Positions 26,489 through 34,148 of a DNA stretch of 34,854 bases are shown here, one piece after another. Origin of the DNA: Bacteroidales bacterium UBA5833 (lineage in GTDB: Bacteria > Bacteroidota > Bacteroidia > Bacteroidales > Lentimicrobiaceae); contig DJGZ01000076.1 of the NCBI GenBank assembly GCA_002433025.1, forward strand, positions 1-34,854. Direction: 5' to 3'. The notes under the pieces were generated by a model. It was not told the DNA's origin. It worked only from the letters and a program-made list of their open reading frames with translations, and ran no database searches. The position numbers and the translations under genes were made by a program. Numbering within the stretch: the stretch's first letter is position 1; each line of letters starts with the position of its first letter.

Positions 26489-26818
26489 TTATGCTTTGAT
26501 CATGGTGAGCACCATTTTGAAGCGGGAAGTTGCATTTACGGCATGCGGCACATTGGCCGGCATGATGATGGTCTGCCCGGCTACCAGGTGGTTGATGATA
26601 CCGCCGATGACGATTTCAGCTTCCCCTTCGGTCACCTGTATCATGGCATCAAAGGGCGCCGTATGTTCGCTAAGCTTCTGGCCTTTGTCGAAAGCGAAAA
26701 GACTTACATTCCCCGCGCTCTTCTCCAGCACCCGCATACTCACGATTCCGCCGTCGGAATAGGTTATCGATTCATTGAAACTGAACGCCCTGGCGTTATT
26801 GAACTTATTATTTTCCAT
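26489..26818 (-). CDS. Cupin-domain protein, last gene of the Hcp operon
   Basis: 109 residues, a single cupin barrel. Motif 1 is SEHTAPFDAMIQVTEGEAEIVIGG, with His52 the only clear motif-1 histidine; motif 2 is AGQTIIMPANVPHAVNA, with a conserved His. Small cupins of this subgroup are frequently found beside anaerobic redox genes and probably bind a divalent metal; their reaction is unknown. The start follows the DUF1858-DUF2249 stop by 9 bases, so the two are in one operon, and the gene is the last before a 132-base gap. Confidence 0.82.
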   Translation of the reverse strand: MENNKFNNARAFSFNESITYSDGGIVSMRVLEKSAGNVSLFAFDKGQKLSEHTAPFDAMIQVTEGEAEIVIGGIINHLVAGQTIIMPANVPHAVNATSRFKMVLTMIKA

Positions 26819-26827
26819 GATCTGATT

Positions 26828-27352
26828 TTAGTTTTGAGTTGCAATGAAATAAATGGTGTAACTGCCGTCGTCCTCTTTTTTCATCCAGTGTGCATAATTC
26901 ATGCTGCTGGCTTTGTCGATGAGGGGAGCCGGCAAAAACGGAGCGGTCAGTTTGTAGATTTTTCCGTTATCAAGTACTTTCAGGTCTTCCATTACCTGGT
27001 TTACCGGGTGTTCTCCGGCTGCAAGCATGGGCCTGGCGTCCAGTTCAGCCGCAATCAGCGATTCGCTATACCAGGCAGGTGTTTCGGTTACATACATGTG
27101 GCTGTCATTTTGAGTGAAAAGGTCCTGGCCGATTTCAGCCCGCAGGCGGTTGATCAGGTCTTCGACCTTAACATTGCCGATTGCGGCAGCCTGCTGAAGG
27201 GTGGCAATTTTTGCAACGGTACGCCGCAAAACGGGATTCTTCAGCTTTTCAAAAGCCGGGACATAACTGATCAGGATGCCTTCGAGCTGCGGATAGGCTT
27301 CGATGGCCTGCAACACTTTGGTTTTGGGAGTTATGATGAGTTGGTCGTTCAT
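26828..27352 (-). CDS. DUF1858-DUF2249 protein
   Basis: 174 residues in two parts. Residues about 3-75 match DUF1858 (ITPKTKVLQAIEAYPQLEGILISYVPAFEKLKNPVLRRTVAKIATL). Residues about 98-172 match the DUF2249 fold (AELDARPMLAAGEHPVNQVMEDLKVLDNGKIYKL, ending DGSYTIYFI). Both domains commonly accompany hemerythrin-like (Ric/YtfE/ScdA-type) proteins that help repair nitrosative damage to Fe-S proteins; DUF1858 resembles the N-terminal domain of ScdA. This protein lacks the usual cysteine of many DUF1858 members; I see none in the whole sequence. It sits 11 bases after the DUF438-hemerythrin gene and 9 bases before the cupin, in one operon. Its biochemical function is not established. Confidence 0.78.
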   Translation of the reverse strand: MNDQLIITPKTKVLQAIEAYPQLEGILISYVPAFEKLKNPVLRRTVAKIATLQQAAAIGNVKVEDLINRLRAEIGQDLFTQNDSHMYVTETPAWYSESLIAAELDARPMLAAGEHPVNQVMEDLKVLDNGKIYKLTAPFLPAPLIDKASSMNYAHWMKKEDDGSYTIYFIATQN

Positions 27353-27363
27353 TGCGTTGATCG

Positions 27364-28593
27364 TTAGGTATATGAAAGAATTCTCTGCTCGCCCTGTAGT
27401 TCGCGGTAGCGGTTAACATCGTGCGATACTTCAAGCACACCGAGGTATTCACCCTGTTCGCCGCGGAGTGCAAAATATTCAATATGAATCATTTTCCCAC
27501 CCATATTGATCCAGAAGGGGGCACGGTTCTGACGGCCCGATTTGAAATCGTCGATGATTTTATCAACGATGTGCGCGCTTGCGGGCGGGTGACAGAGCCT
27601 TACATCGCGGTTCAGGATGGCGCGGTTGCGCTGAAATACGCGTTCGGCACCCTGGGTAAAGTATTTAACCTTATCGTCTTTATCCACAAAGGTCATGTCA
27701 ACGGGAATGGTATTCAGGATGGCCAGCAATTCGGCAGCGCTGAAACTCCCGGAAGGTAACTGAATGTGGCTTCCCGATTTCTGGGCTTCATTTACGTCTG
27801 TTTCGGCGGCCCAGGCCGGTTTCCAGTTTACTTTCGGGTCGTAAAGGCAGAATCCGACTTCAATGGACTGCTTGCTGATTTCGTACCACTCGGTGTCGGT
27901 GAGTTTATCCATGGCCATGGGCAAGAGGATCTGCTCTTCTTTCACCGTCATATCGTCGATTCCGGAAAGAGCCTGTTCAAGAACGATTTCTGCCGAAGCA
28001 AGCAGCTCTTCGCGGGTAATGTCTTTCTGTTGCAAAATTTCAATGCTACCCCTGATAAGTTCCCTGATCTCGTCCTGCTTGCCCCACATCACCTTAGGAG
28101 GCCCGGTAATCCCTTTGTTTTCCAGATAAGGAAACAACAGGTATTCCTTGCGCTGGTAATGCTTGTCGGCATCATACAGGTTGTTGAACAATCCCCTGAG
28201 TTTCAGCACGGAAGCCGCGGAGAATTCTGCGCTGCCATCCTTTAATTCCTTAAGTATGGCTCTGGCTGCTGCAGTGGTCTTGAGCAGTTCTTCATTTTCT
28301 TTTTTGAATACATCCACCGGATGACCTTCGGGGATTTCCTTGGATCCGCTCAGGTCGATGTTGCCCTGTAAAACGGCAGAGTGAGCGTCGCACAAGCGAA
28401 GTACTTCCTCTTCAGGCAGTCCTTCGGCGATCAGTTCCTGTTCCACTTCCACCACTTCCCCGTAAGGGATCTGGCTGAGGGTTTCCATCAGCTCGCGGCG
28501 AACCTCTTCCTGATGGCCGCCTTTATGCAGTTTGAGGATAATTTCCTTGAGTTGTGATTTCCGTTGTTCCGAGTTGTTGATCAATTCGCTCAT
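27364..28593 (-). CDS. DUF438-hemerythrin-PAS protein
   Basis: 409 residues. DUF438 about 12-80; a hemerythrin-like four-helix domain about 88-235, with candidate di-iron ligands His91 and Glu99, His145 and Glu150, and Glu219/Glu220 (the family histidine/carboxylate pattern); a C-terminal PAS domain about 285-400, with RLCHPPAS (Cys334-His335) typical of this subfamily. No kinase, GGDEF or helix-turn-helix output is present, so the PAS may act as a ligand or redox sensor that controls the hemerythrin part, or as a docking domain. Proteins of this architecture are found near hcp and are thought to sense or handle O2/NO or deliver iron for Fe-S repair. It lies 92 bases after hcp and directly before the DUF1858-DUF2249 gene. 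Confidence 0.88.
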   Translation of the reverse strand: MSELINNSEQRKSQLKEIILKLHKGGHQEEVRRELMETLSQIPYGEVVEVEQELIAEGLPEEEVLRLCDAHSAVLQGNIDLSGSKEIPEGHPVDVFKKENEELLKTTAAARAILKELKDGSAEFSAASVLKLRGLFNNLYDADKHYQRKEYLLFPYLENKGITGPPKVMWGKQDEIRELIRGSIEILQQKDITREELLASAEIVLEQALSGIDDMTVKEEQILLPMAMDKLTDTEWYEISKQSIEVGFCLYDPKVNWKPAWAAETDVNEAQKSGSHIQLPSGSFSAAELLAILNTIPVDMTFVDKDDKVKYFTQGAERVFQRNRAILNRDVRLCHPPASAHIVDKIIDDFKSGRQNRAPFWINMGGKMIHIEYFALRGEQGEYLGVLEVSHDVNRYRELQGEQRILSYT

Positions 28594-28635
28594 GGTTGCA
28601 GGTTTTTCAGTTTGTGATTGGTTGCTCCCGGATGC

Positions 28636-28664
28636 GCCTGCCGGCTTTTATCAGGCCGGCAGGC
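28636..28664. repeat. Perfect 10-bp hairpin between hcp and the DUF438 gene
   Basis: Arms 28636-28645 and 28655-28664 (GCCTGCCGGC / GCCGGCAGGC) with a 9-base loop. It lies 22 bases after the hcp stop and 43 bases before the DUF438 start. No T-run follows on the minus strand, so it may partly terminate transcription, protect hcp mRNA from decay, or act as a processing site inside the operon. Confidence 0.6.
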
Positions 28665-28685
28665 ATCACGGGATTCTGGTATTGA

Positions 28686-30338
28686 TTAATTCAGGAAAAG
28701 CTTCATGTCTTCGTCCACGGTTCCTATCCCTGCGATTCCGAAGGTCTCAACCAGCACTTTTGCCACGTTGGGCGAGAGGAATCCCGGAAGGGTGGGGCCG
28801 AGGTGAATGTTCCTGACGCCCAGGTAAAGCAGCGCCAGCAGTACGATCACGGCTTTCTGCTCATACCATGCTATGTTGTAGGCAATCGGAAGCTCGTTGA
28901 TGTCGTTGAGCTCAAATACTTCCTTCAGCTTCATGGCAATCACGGCCAGCGAATAGGAGTCGTTGCACTGTCCTGCATCCAGAACGCGGGGAATTCCTCC
29001 GATATCGCCCAAAGGCAGTTTATTGTAGCGGTACTTGGCGCAACCGGCGGTAAGGATAACGGTATCTTTTGGCAGGGCTTCTGCAAATTCGGTGTAGTAA
29101 TTGCGGTCCTTCATGCGCCCGTCGCATCCGGCCATCACAAAGAACTTGCGGATGGCGCCTGATTTTACGGCATCTACCACCTTGTCGGCAAGGGCAAATA
29201 CCTGTGCATGGGCAAATCCTCCGATAATCTCGCCTTTTTCAATTTCCACAGGCGGGGCACATTTCTTTGCATGCGCGATGATCTCGCTGAAATCCTTCAT
29301 CCTGCCGTTTTCGCGGTTGGCGATGTGTTTGAAACCTGAGAAACCGGCAGCTCCGGTGGTATAGACTTTATCCCTGTATTTTGCATTTACGGGAGGAGGT
29401 ACGATACAGTTGGTGGTGAAGAGGATGGGCCCGTTGAAGGTTTCGAAATCTTCTTTCTGTTTCCACCATGAGCTTCCGTAGTTGCCCACGAAGTGACTGT
29501 ATTTCTTGAAAGCAGGGTAGTAGTTGGCCGGCAGCATTTCGCTGTGGGTGTATACGTCCACACCGGTGCCTTCGGTCTGTTTCAGCAACTCTTCCATGTC
29601 CTTCAGGTCGTGGCCGCTGATCAGGATTCCGGGTTTTGTGCCTACACCGATGTTGACCTTGGTAATTTCAGGATTGCCGTAGCTGCTGGTGTTGGCTTTG
29701 TCGAGCAAAGCCATGGCGGTTACACCGGATTTTCCGCATTCCATCACCAGGCCTACCAATTCGTCGGCTGAAAGATTGTCGTTGAGGGTGGCTAACAGGG
29801 CGCGTTGCATAAAGGCATAAAGCGCGGGGTCTTCGAAGCCCAGATTATAGGCGTGTTCTGTGTAGGCTGCCATCCCTTTGAGCCCGTAGGTCAGCAGTTC
29901 GCGCAGTGAACGGACATCTTCATTTTCAGTGGTGAGTACCCCTACCAGCGGCGCTTTGGCGTCAAATTCAGCTTCGGTGGATGCAAACCAGGTTGCGCAC
30001 TCGGGCAGCGTTCCGCTTAATGAAATACCGGCTTTTTCGCAGACTTCCTTAACGGCGGCACGGATTTTCAAACCTTCGTTGATGCGTTTGATGAAAACCG
30101 CGCGGTCGAAGTTGGCATTGGTAATGGTGGTGAACAGGCTGTCGGTGATAAACTTGTTTACTTCAGCATTTTCAATTCCTTTTTCCCGGGCCTTCGCGCT
30201 GTAAACAGAGATTCCCTTGAGAACAAACATCAGCAGATCCTGAAGATTGGCAACATCATCGGTCTTTCCGCAGACACCCTTGATGGTACAGCCCGTCCCT
30301 TTGGCTGTTTCCTGGCATTGATAGCAAAACATGCTCAT
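28686..30338 (-). CDS. hcp: Hybrid cluster protein (hydroxylamine/NO reductase)
   Basis: 550 residues. Hcp carries a simple [4Fe-4S] cluster and an Fe-S-O hybrid cluster. It reduces hydroxylamine in vitro and NO to N2O in cells, and is induced by nitrite or nitrosative stress. The N-terminal motif is C5-x2-C8-x8-C17-x5-C23, the spacing of the long class-I form from anaerobes. All hybrid-cluster ligands are recognisable: His243, Glu267, Cys311, Cys405 (the persulfide position), Cys433, Cys458, Glu493, with Lys495. Cytoplasmic, with no signal peptide. No Hcr reductase gene is present here; the ferredoxin-like protein two genes upstream is a candidate donor. It is the fourth gene of the Rrf2-led operon, 79 bases after the porin, without a promoter of its own that I can see. 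Confidence 0.98.
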   Translation of the reverse strand: MSMFCYQCQETAKGTGCTIKGVCGKTDDVANLQDLLMFVLKGISVYSAKAREKGIENAEVNKFITDSLFTTITNANFDRAVFIKRINEGLKIRAAVKEVCEKAGISLSGTLPECATWFASTEAEFDAKAPLVGVLTTENEDVRSLRELLTYGLKGMAAYTEHAYNLGFEDPALYAFMQRALLATLNDNLSADELVGLVMECGKSGVTAMALLDKANTSSYGNPEITKVNIGVGTKPGILISGHDLKDMEELLKQTEGTGVDVYTHSEMLPANYYPAFKKYSHFVGNYGSSWWKQKEDFETFNGPILFTTNCIVPPPVNAKYRDKVYTTGAAGFSGFKHIANRENGRMKDFSEIIAHAKKCAPPVEIEKGEIIGGFAHAQVFALADKVVDAVKSGAIRKFFVMAGCDGRMKDRNYYTEFAEALPKDTVILTAGCAKYRYNKLPLGDIGGIPRVLDAGQCNDSYSLAVIAMKLKEVFELNDINELPIAYNIAWYEQKAVIVLLALLYLGVRNIHLGPTLPGFLSPNVAKVLVETFGIAGIGTVDEDMKLFLN

Positions 30339-30417
30339 GATTTAATTTTTTTTGTGTGTTAATATTGGATTGATTAAGGTTTTTACTTTGAAAATTTTTA
30401 TGAAATCCGGCCTTAAT

Positions 30418-31713
30418 TTATTTTGCCGTGTTCAGAAATTGTGGTTTGAAAGTGAGGGATGCCCAGATCCAGTTGCTGGTTTCATCCTTGCTGCCGCCTT
30501 TGAGCGCAATGGTTGATTCAGTCGCAAAGTATTGTGAATAACCGGCATTCAGCATCACATTATCAGCCAGCTTATATCCCATGTAGATGTCAAGCTCCTG
30601 GCCAAGGTTTTTATTCAATGTCTCGGCGGGGTTTTCCGGATCGATAATATCGGCTGCTGCGCTGAATAAATGCACATCAGCACCTAGGCTGAGGCGGTTT
30701 TTAACGTAATTTATTTTAACGAAAATATTTTGCAGTCCGACACTGTTGATGTGGTTTCCCACATAATAGTAGTCCATGTTGCCGTTGAATTTGTGGTTGG
30801 TGCCGTAAAACGGGTTAAAGCTGTTGTTTTCGTTGAAATCAGGATCTGCCGCATCTTTCTGGCTGGTGCCAGAGAGGCGTTCAAGTCCTGGGGTAATGCT
30901 CAGTGTTTTGGTGACTGACCACTTCAGACTCAGGGCGTACATCAGGGCATCGATTTCGACTTCAGGTACGTCCTTGCCGGTTTGCTTATAGATAGATCCG
31001 CTGAGGGTAAGAGGCTTCTGTTCCCAGCTGCCGGTTCCGCCGAAAGTCTGGCTGAAACGGGTGTTGTAACTTACGATCTCGCCATTTTCTTCGGTGTTTT
31101 GTTTGCCGTTGTTCAGGAACAGGAAACTCAGGCCGAGGTTATCCCATTTCCGGTTGATCCAGAGTAACTGCAGCGATTTGTAATTTCCCGGAACGGTGTA
31201 GATTCTGTTTTCCAATTGCTCTTTGTCCTGATTGAATGCAAATCCGGCGTGGATTTTCCAGGAAGCAGGTTCCCATTTGAGCAGACCAATGTCGTGGCTG
31301 CGTCCCTGTTGCGCCCAGTCCACATTGCCCAGCATACGGGCATCGTCATAGACCAGTTCCATACGCCCGGCCCTGAGCGAAAGGGTGGGGGTAATAAAAT
31401 ACTCTCCCCAGGCTTCATGTACCGAAAAACTGTTGTCGGAAAGGTTTAATTGCGTTACGTCTCCCCAAACCCTTACGTCCTGAAGACTAAAACCTATCCT
31501 CATTTTTTCATTTTTATAAGCAAGGTTCAGCCTGCTGCGCTGCGAGATAAACGCGGCAGCGGTCATGTCTTCGGTAGCCGGGGATTTGAAGCCATGCCTG
31601 TATTCAACGCGCGGACGGAGTTCGCCGCTCAGCACAAACTGTGCGTTGCTGATTTCCGGAAGCGCCACTGACAGGGCCAGAAGAATTAAAATTGTACCAA
31701 TAGTTCGTTTCAT
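30418..31713 (-). CDS. Outer-membrane porin, alginate-export-like family
   Basis: 431 residues from Met at 31713, chosen for the signal peptide MKRTIGTILILLALSVALP (cleavage after SNA near 24); the frame is open 15 codons upstream, into the preceding gene. The mature part starts FVLSGELRPRVEYRHGF and consists of amphipathic strands (SQRSRLNLAYKNEKMRIGFSLQDVRVWGD, SLRAGRMELVYDDARMLG) closing with WIWASLTFKPQF. This pattern matches the alginate_exp-like/OprD-like 18-strand barrels of Bacteroidota. The channel probably lets small solutes cross the outer membrane. Its place between the Fe-S protein and hcp (35- and 79-base gaps) suggests the operon includes uptake of an anion such as nitrite, but that is inference. 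Confidence 0.8.
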   Translation of the reverse strand: MKRTIGTILILLALSVALPEISNAQFVLSGELRPRVEYRHGFKSPATEDMTAAAFISQRSRLNLAYKNEKMRIGFSLQDVRVWGDVTQLNLSDNSFSVHEAWGEYFITPTLSLRAGRMELVYDDARMLGNVDWAQQGRSHDIGLLKWEPASWKIHAGFAFNQDKEQLENRIYTVPGNYKSLQLLWINRKWDNLGLSFLFLNNGKQNTEENGEIVSYNTRFSQTFGGTGSWEQKPLTLSGSIYKQTGKDVPEVEIDALMYALSLKWSVTKTLSITPGLERLSGTSQKDAADPDFNENNSFNPFYGTNHKFNGNMDYYYVGNHINSVGLQNIFVKINYVKNRLSLGADVHLFSAAADIIDPENPAETLNKNLGQELDIYMGYKLADNVMLNAGYSQYFATESTIALKGGSKDETSNWIWASLTFKPQFLNTAK

Positions 31714-31748
31714 ATTTTGTGGTTTTGGTGTTTTCGCGTTGATGACTG

Positions 31749-32705
31749 TTAAACCCATTCTTCCGACAGCACATTACCCTGCACGCCAATGACGCTCTTT
31801 TTTACAGGGATGTTTTTTCCCGCTTTTTGCCTTGCCATTTGCGCCATCTGAAGCAATCCGCCGCAGCAGGGAACTTCCATCATTACAACGTTCAGTGTGT
31901 TGATATTGCTTTCTCTGATCATTGTCGTAAGCTTCTCCACGTAAGATTCCTTGTTTGAGTCGAGTTTCGGACAAGCTATGGCAAGCGTTTTGCCCCTGAG
32001 GTAATTGTTGTGGAAATTTCCCATAGTGAAGGCCACGCAATCGGCGGCCAATATCACATCGGCATTTTTAAAGTATCCCGCCTGCGGATTCAGAAGATGC
32101 AACTGAACGGGCCACTGCCGGAGTTCCGAAGGTGCATCACCGCCTGAAACAACTGTTGTTTCGGCTTTTGCCTCTGCTACAGCATCCTGAACCTTTTTCA
32201 GGTCAATATTGAAGTCAATGGGTTTTGATCCGGGGCAGCCGCCTCCGCATCCCGATGCTGCCGGAGCTACTGCTGCCCTGGCCTCGCTCAGGTTTCCGAA
32301 TGACTGAGGATTGGAATGATGCTGGGTGTGATTGTGCTGGGCTTCGCCATTTTTCGGACTCATATCAACATTGTTTTCCTTGATATAATTGATGGCCTGT
32401 TTGAGCAGTTCGGTTTCGTTGTGATCGCGCAGATGCTCCAGATGTGCCAGAATTGTGTTGCGGCCTTTGGGAACCATCAACTCCATCACCTTGATTTCAT
32501 CATAGGGTTCGGCTTCACGCTCTTCCATGGCAATGGCACCTTCGGGGCAGTGTCCGATACAGGCGCCCAGTCCGTCGCAGAACAGGTCGCTGATCAGCCT
32601 GGCTTTTCCGTCAATAATCTGCAATGCACCTTCGTGGCAATTCGGTACACAATTGCCGCATCCGTTGCACAAATCTTCATCAATTTTAATAATGGTCCTT
32701 TTCAT
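31749..32705 (-). CDS. Ferredoxin-like Fe-S protein of the Hcp operon
   Basis: 318 residues from Met at 32705 (MKRTIIKID), the conserved ferredoxin-domain start; the open frame extends upstream into the Rrf2 gene. The first cluster motif is canonical: C13-x2-C16-x2-C19-x3-C23. The second is C43-x5-C49-x3-C53, with Leu46 where the second cysteine is expected, so it may hold a [3Fe-4S] or non-cysteine-ligated cluster. After a His-rich linker (HNHTQHH at 124-130) and C153-GGG-C157, the C-terminal domain (about 195-318) keeps Cys223, Cys245 and the pair Cys280-Cys281 in VPCCGG, which could bind a further metal site. It starts 14 bases after the Rrf2 gene. It probably passes electrons, most simply to Hcp; this partner is inferred from context. 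Confidence 0.82.
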   Translation of the reverse strand: MKRTIIKIDEDLCNGCGNCVPNCHEGALQIIDGKARLISDLFCDGLGACIGHCPEGAIAMEEREAEPYDEIKVMELMVPKGRNTILAHLEHLRDHNETELLKQAINYIKENNVDMSPKNGEAQHNHTQHHSNPQSFGNLSEARAAVAPAASGCGGGCPGSKPIDFNIDLKKVQDAVAEAKAETTVVSGGDAPSELRQWPVQLHLLNPQAGYFKNADVILAADCVAFTMGNFHNNYLRGKTLAIACPKLDSNKESYVEKLTTMIRESNINTLNVVMMEVPCCGGLLQMAQMARQKAGKNIPVKKSVIGVQGNVLSEEWV

Positions 32706-32719
32706 CGTAAATATAGTGA

Positions 32720-33118
32720 TTATATTAATTGTGACAAAGTAGTATTCCTCAGGTAGTTGGTGAATTCTCTGGAGAATCTGTCGGCCAGCCCCCCGAATAC
32801 GCAGGTTCTGAACGGACATTTCTGGTCACCGATTCCACAATATTTGTGTTCAAGCGTTCCTTCGATCAGCTCGTAAATTTCCAGCAGGGTGATACCGGCT
32901 GCATCGCCTTTGAGGGTGAAGCCGCCTTTGGGTCCCCTGACCGATTCAAGGTAATTGTTCTTAACCAGGGTTTGCATAACCTTGGCCAGGTGATTTCGCG
33001 AGGCATGGGTCAGGTCAGCAATCTGGTTCACATTCAGCATCTCTTTGCTACCGGCAATAAGGGCCATACTGTGCACCGCCAGTGAAGCTGCCTCGGAAAT
33101 ATGAACCACTTTTGCCAT
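32720..33118 (-). CDS. Rrf2-family regulator heading the Hcp operon (NsrR/IscR-like)
   Basis: 132 residues from Met at 33118 (MAKVVHISEAAS). The frame is open 16 codons further, but those codons run through the promoter/operator. A winged helix-turn-helix covers about 8-75 (NVNQIADLTHASRNHLAKVMQTL ... GPKGGFTL). Three cysteines (Cys94, Cys101, Cys106; spacing x6, x4) are positioned to hold an Fe-S cluster, as in NO-sensing NsrR and Fe-S-sensing IscR. It is followed after 14 bases by the ferredoxin-like gene, so it probably controls its own operon. It is a close paralog (roughly half identical, no gaps in the DNA-binding part) of the regulator at 33.5-33.9 kb. NO or Fe-S status as the signal is inferred. 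Confidence 0.93.
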   Translation of the reverse strand: MAKVVHISEAASLAVHSMALIAGSKEMLNVNQIADLTHASRNHLAKVMQTLVKNNYLESVRGPKGGFTLKGDAAGITLLEIYELIEGTLEHKYCGIGDQKCPFRTCVFGGLADRFSREFTNYLRNTTLSQLI

Positions 33119-33143
33119 CTTGAATACTGTTTGTGTAATTCGG

Positions 33144-33184
33144 TATTTGAATACACAAATATACAATTAATTTTTACGCTGCAA
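33144..33184 (-). promoter_or_regulatory. Promoter and operator-like palindrome of the Rrf2-Hcp operon
   Basis: TATTTG-AATACA-CAAATA (33144-33161) is a perfect interrupted inverted repeat. On the minus strand it overlaps a consensus -7 box TATATTTG (33156-33163), with a TTG (33182-33184) 18 bases further upstream. It lies 26 bases before the regulator start. The same element (TATTTG-AATGCG-CAAATT) precedes the second Rrf2 gene at 33914-33931, with the same position relative to the gene. A repressor bound here would block the promoter. Confidence 0.6.
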
Positions 33185-33495
33185 ATTTTTTCGAAAAATA
33201 TTTCTGAATTTTTCAAATCTCAGATATACAATGATATAGTTCCTGAAATGATTGGCCAGGGCTATGACAAAAAGCGGTTTGGGTTGGAAAATCAAGCTAA
33301 AAATAGACGGCGTGAGGTTTGATATGAGTAAAAAGTGTCCTCCGCTAGTGTTCATTTGACCTCAAATCTGAACCCCGCAGTATGATGTATTTTTCGTGCA
33401 TCCGCTGAACACTTTTATGGCAGTGCATGCCGTTATTTTTAGCGGGAAGAAAAATAATCAGGTAATGGAAAGGCGTGGGTAGCCCGGCGAAATAC
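33167..33495. other. Intergenic region between the two Rrf2 genes
   Basis: A 329-bp gene-free stretch. The part nearest 33167 contains the -33 region of the first Rrf2 promoter. Further on are a perfect 6-bp palindrome ATTTGA-CC-TCAAAT (33354-33367) and a pair GTGTTCA / TGAACAC (33348-33354 and 33406-33412). No clear terminator for the second Rrf2 gene and no coding frame. Confidence 0.5.
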
Positions 33496-33900
33496 CTATT
33501 GTTTAATATAATCGGAAAGCTTTTGTTCCTCCATATACTTTCTGAACTCACGGGTCATTTTCGTAACAATATTTCCCATCAGGCATTTGTCAAAAGGGCA
33601 TACCGGGTGGTCGAGCGGGCAGGATGTTTCGCTGAGTTTTCCTTCAATGGTTTCATAAATTTCCAGGAGGCTGACATCACCGGCAGGCTTATTCAGGGTA
33701 AAGCCACCGGCCGGACCACGGTTGCTCCTCAGGTAACCTTCCTTTACCAGGCGCTGCAGGATTTTGGCCACATGATGCCGCGAAGAACCCATTCTTTCTG
33801 CGATTTGCGTTACATTCAGGTGATCATGTGCGCCGGCAATCAATACCATGCTGTGGAAGGCGATTGATGCAGCTTCGGAAATTGTAATGACTTTTGACAT
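33496..33900 (-). CDS. Second Rrf2-family regulator (NsrR/IscR-like)
   Basis: 134 residues with the same layout as its neighbour: helix-turn-helix about 8-75 (NVTQIAERMGSSRHHVAKILQRL ... GPAGGFTL) and three cysteines at exactly the same positions (Cys94, Cys101, Cys106). Differences in the recognition helix are modest (SRHHVAK against SRNHLAK), so the two may bind overlapping sites. The gene is monocistronic here, since more than 370 bases separate its stop from the next start. The operator-like palindrome upstream suggests autoregulation and possible cross-regulation. It looks like an old local duplication, with roughly half of positions identical. Confidence 0.93.
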   Translation of the reverse strand: MSKVITISEAASIAFHSMVLIAGAHDHLNVTQIAERMGSSRHHVAKILQRLVKEGYLRSNRGPAGGFTLNKPAGDVSLLEIYETIEGKLSETSCPLDHPVCPFDKCLMGNIVTKMTREFRKYMEEQKLSDYIKQ

Positions 33901-33913
33901 TCCGGTAATCAGA

Positions 33914-33931
33914 TATTTGAATGCGCAAATT
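33914..33931 (-). promoter_or_regulatory. Operator-like palindrome of the second Rrf2 gene
   Basis: TATTTG-AATGCG-CAAATT repeats the element seen upstream of the first Rrf2 gene with the same 6-base spacer. It is 14 bases before the start codon. The overlapping -7 candidate (GAAATTTG on the minus strand) has one base off the consensus. Confidence 0.55.
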
Positions 33932-34148
33932 TCGTAAATCTATTTCATTTATGATATGTAAAAAATGTATTTCATTGCTTTTTGCGGGTTTTGAGGTTTT
34001 TTGTTATTTGATGTGCCAGAGGATATTCTGAATCTTAAATATACCAAAGACCAGAATGTCTCAGCCTTCTATGCCTGAATGCTTAGGTAGTGCACAAAAT
34101 TCATCCAGGTCCGAATGATCTGACTGCATCATTCAAAAAGGGGCCTTG

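Noticed and set aside
26543..27367. 274-codon open frame on the plus strand
   Set aside because: Antisense to the cupin and DUF1858-DUF2249 genes, both of which have recognisable families and operon spacing.
32706..32819. Upstream extension of the Fe-S protein frame to 32819
   Set aside because: It runs into the Rrf2 coding region; the ferredoxin domain starts normally at Met 32705.
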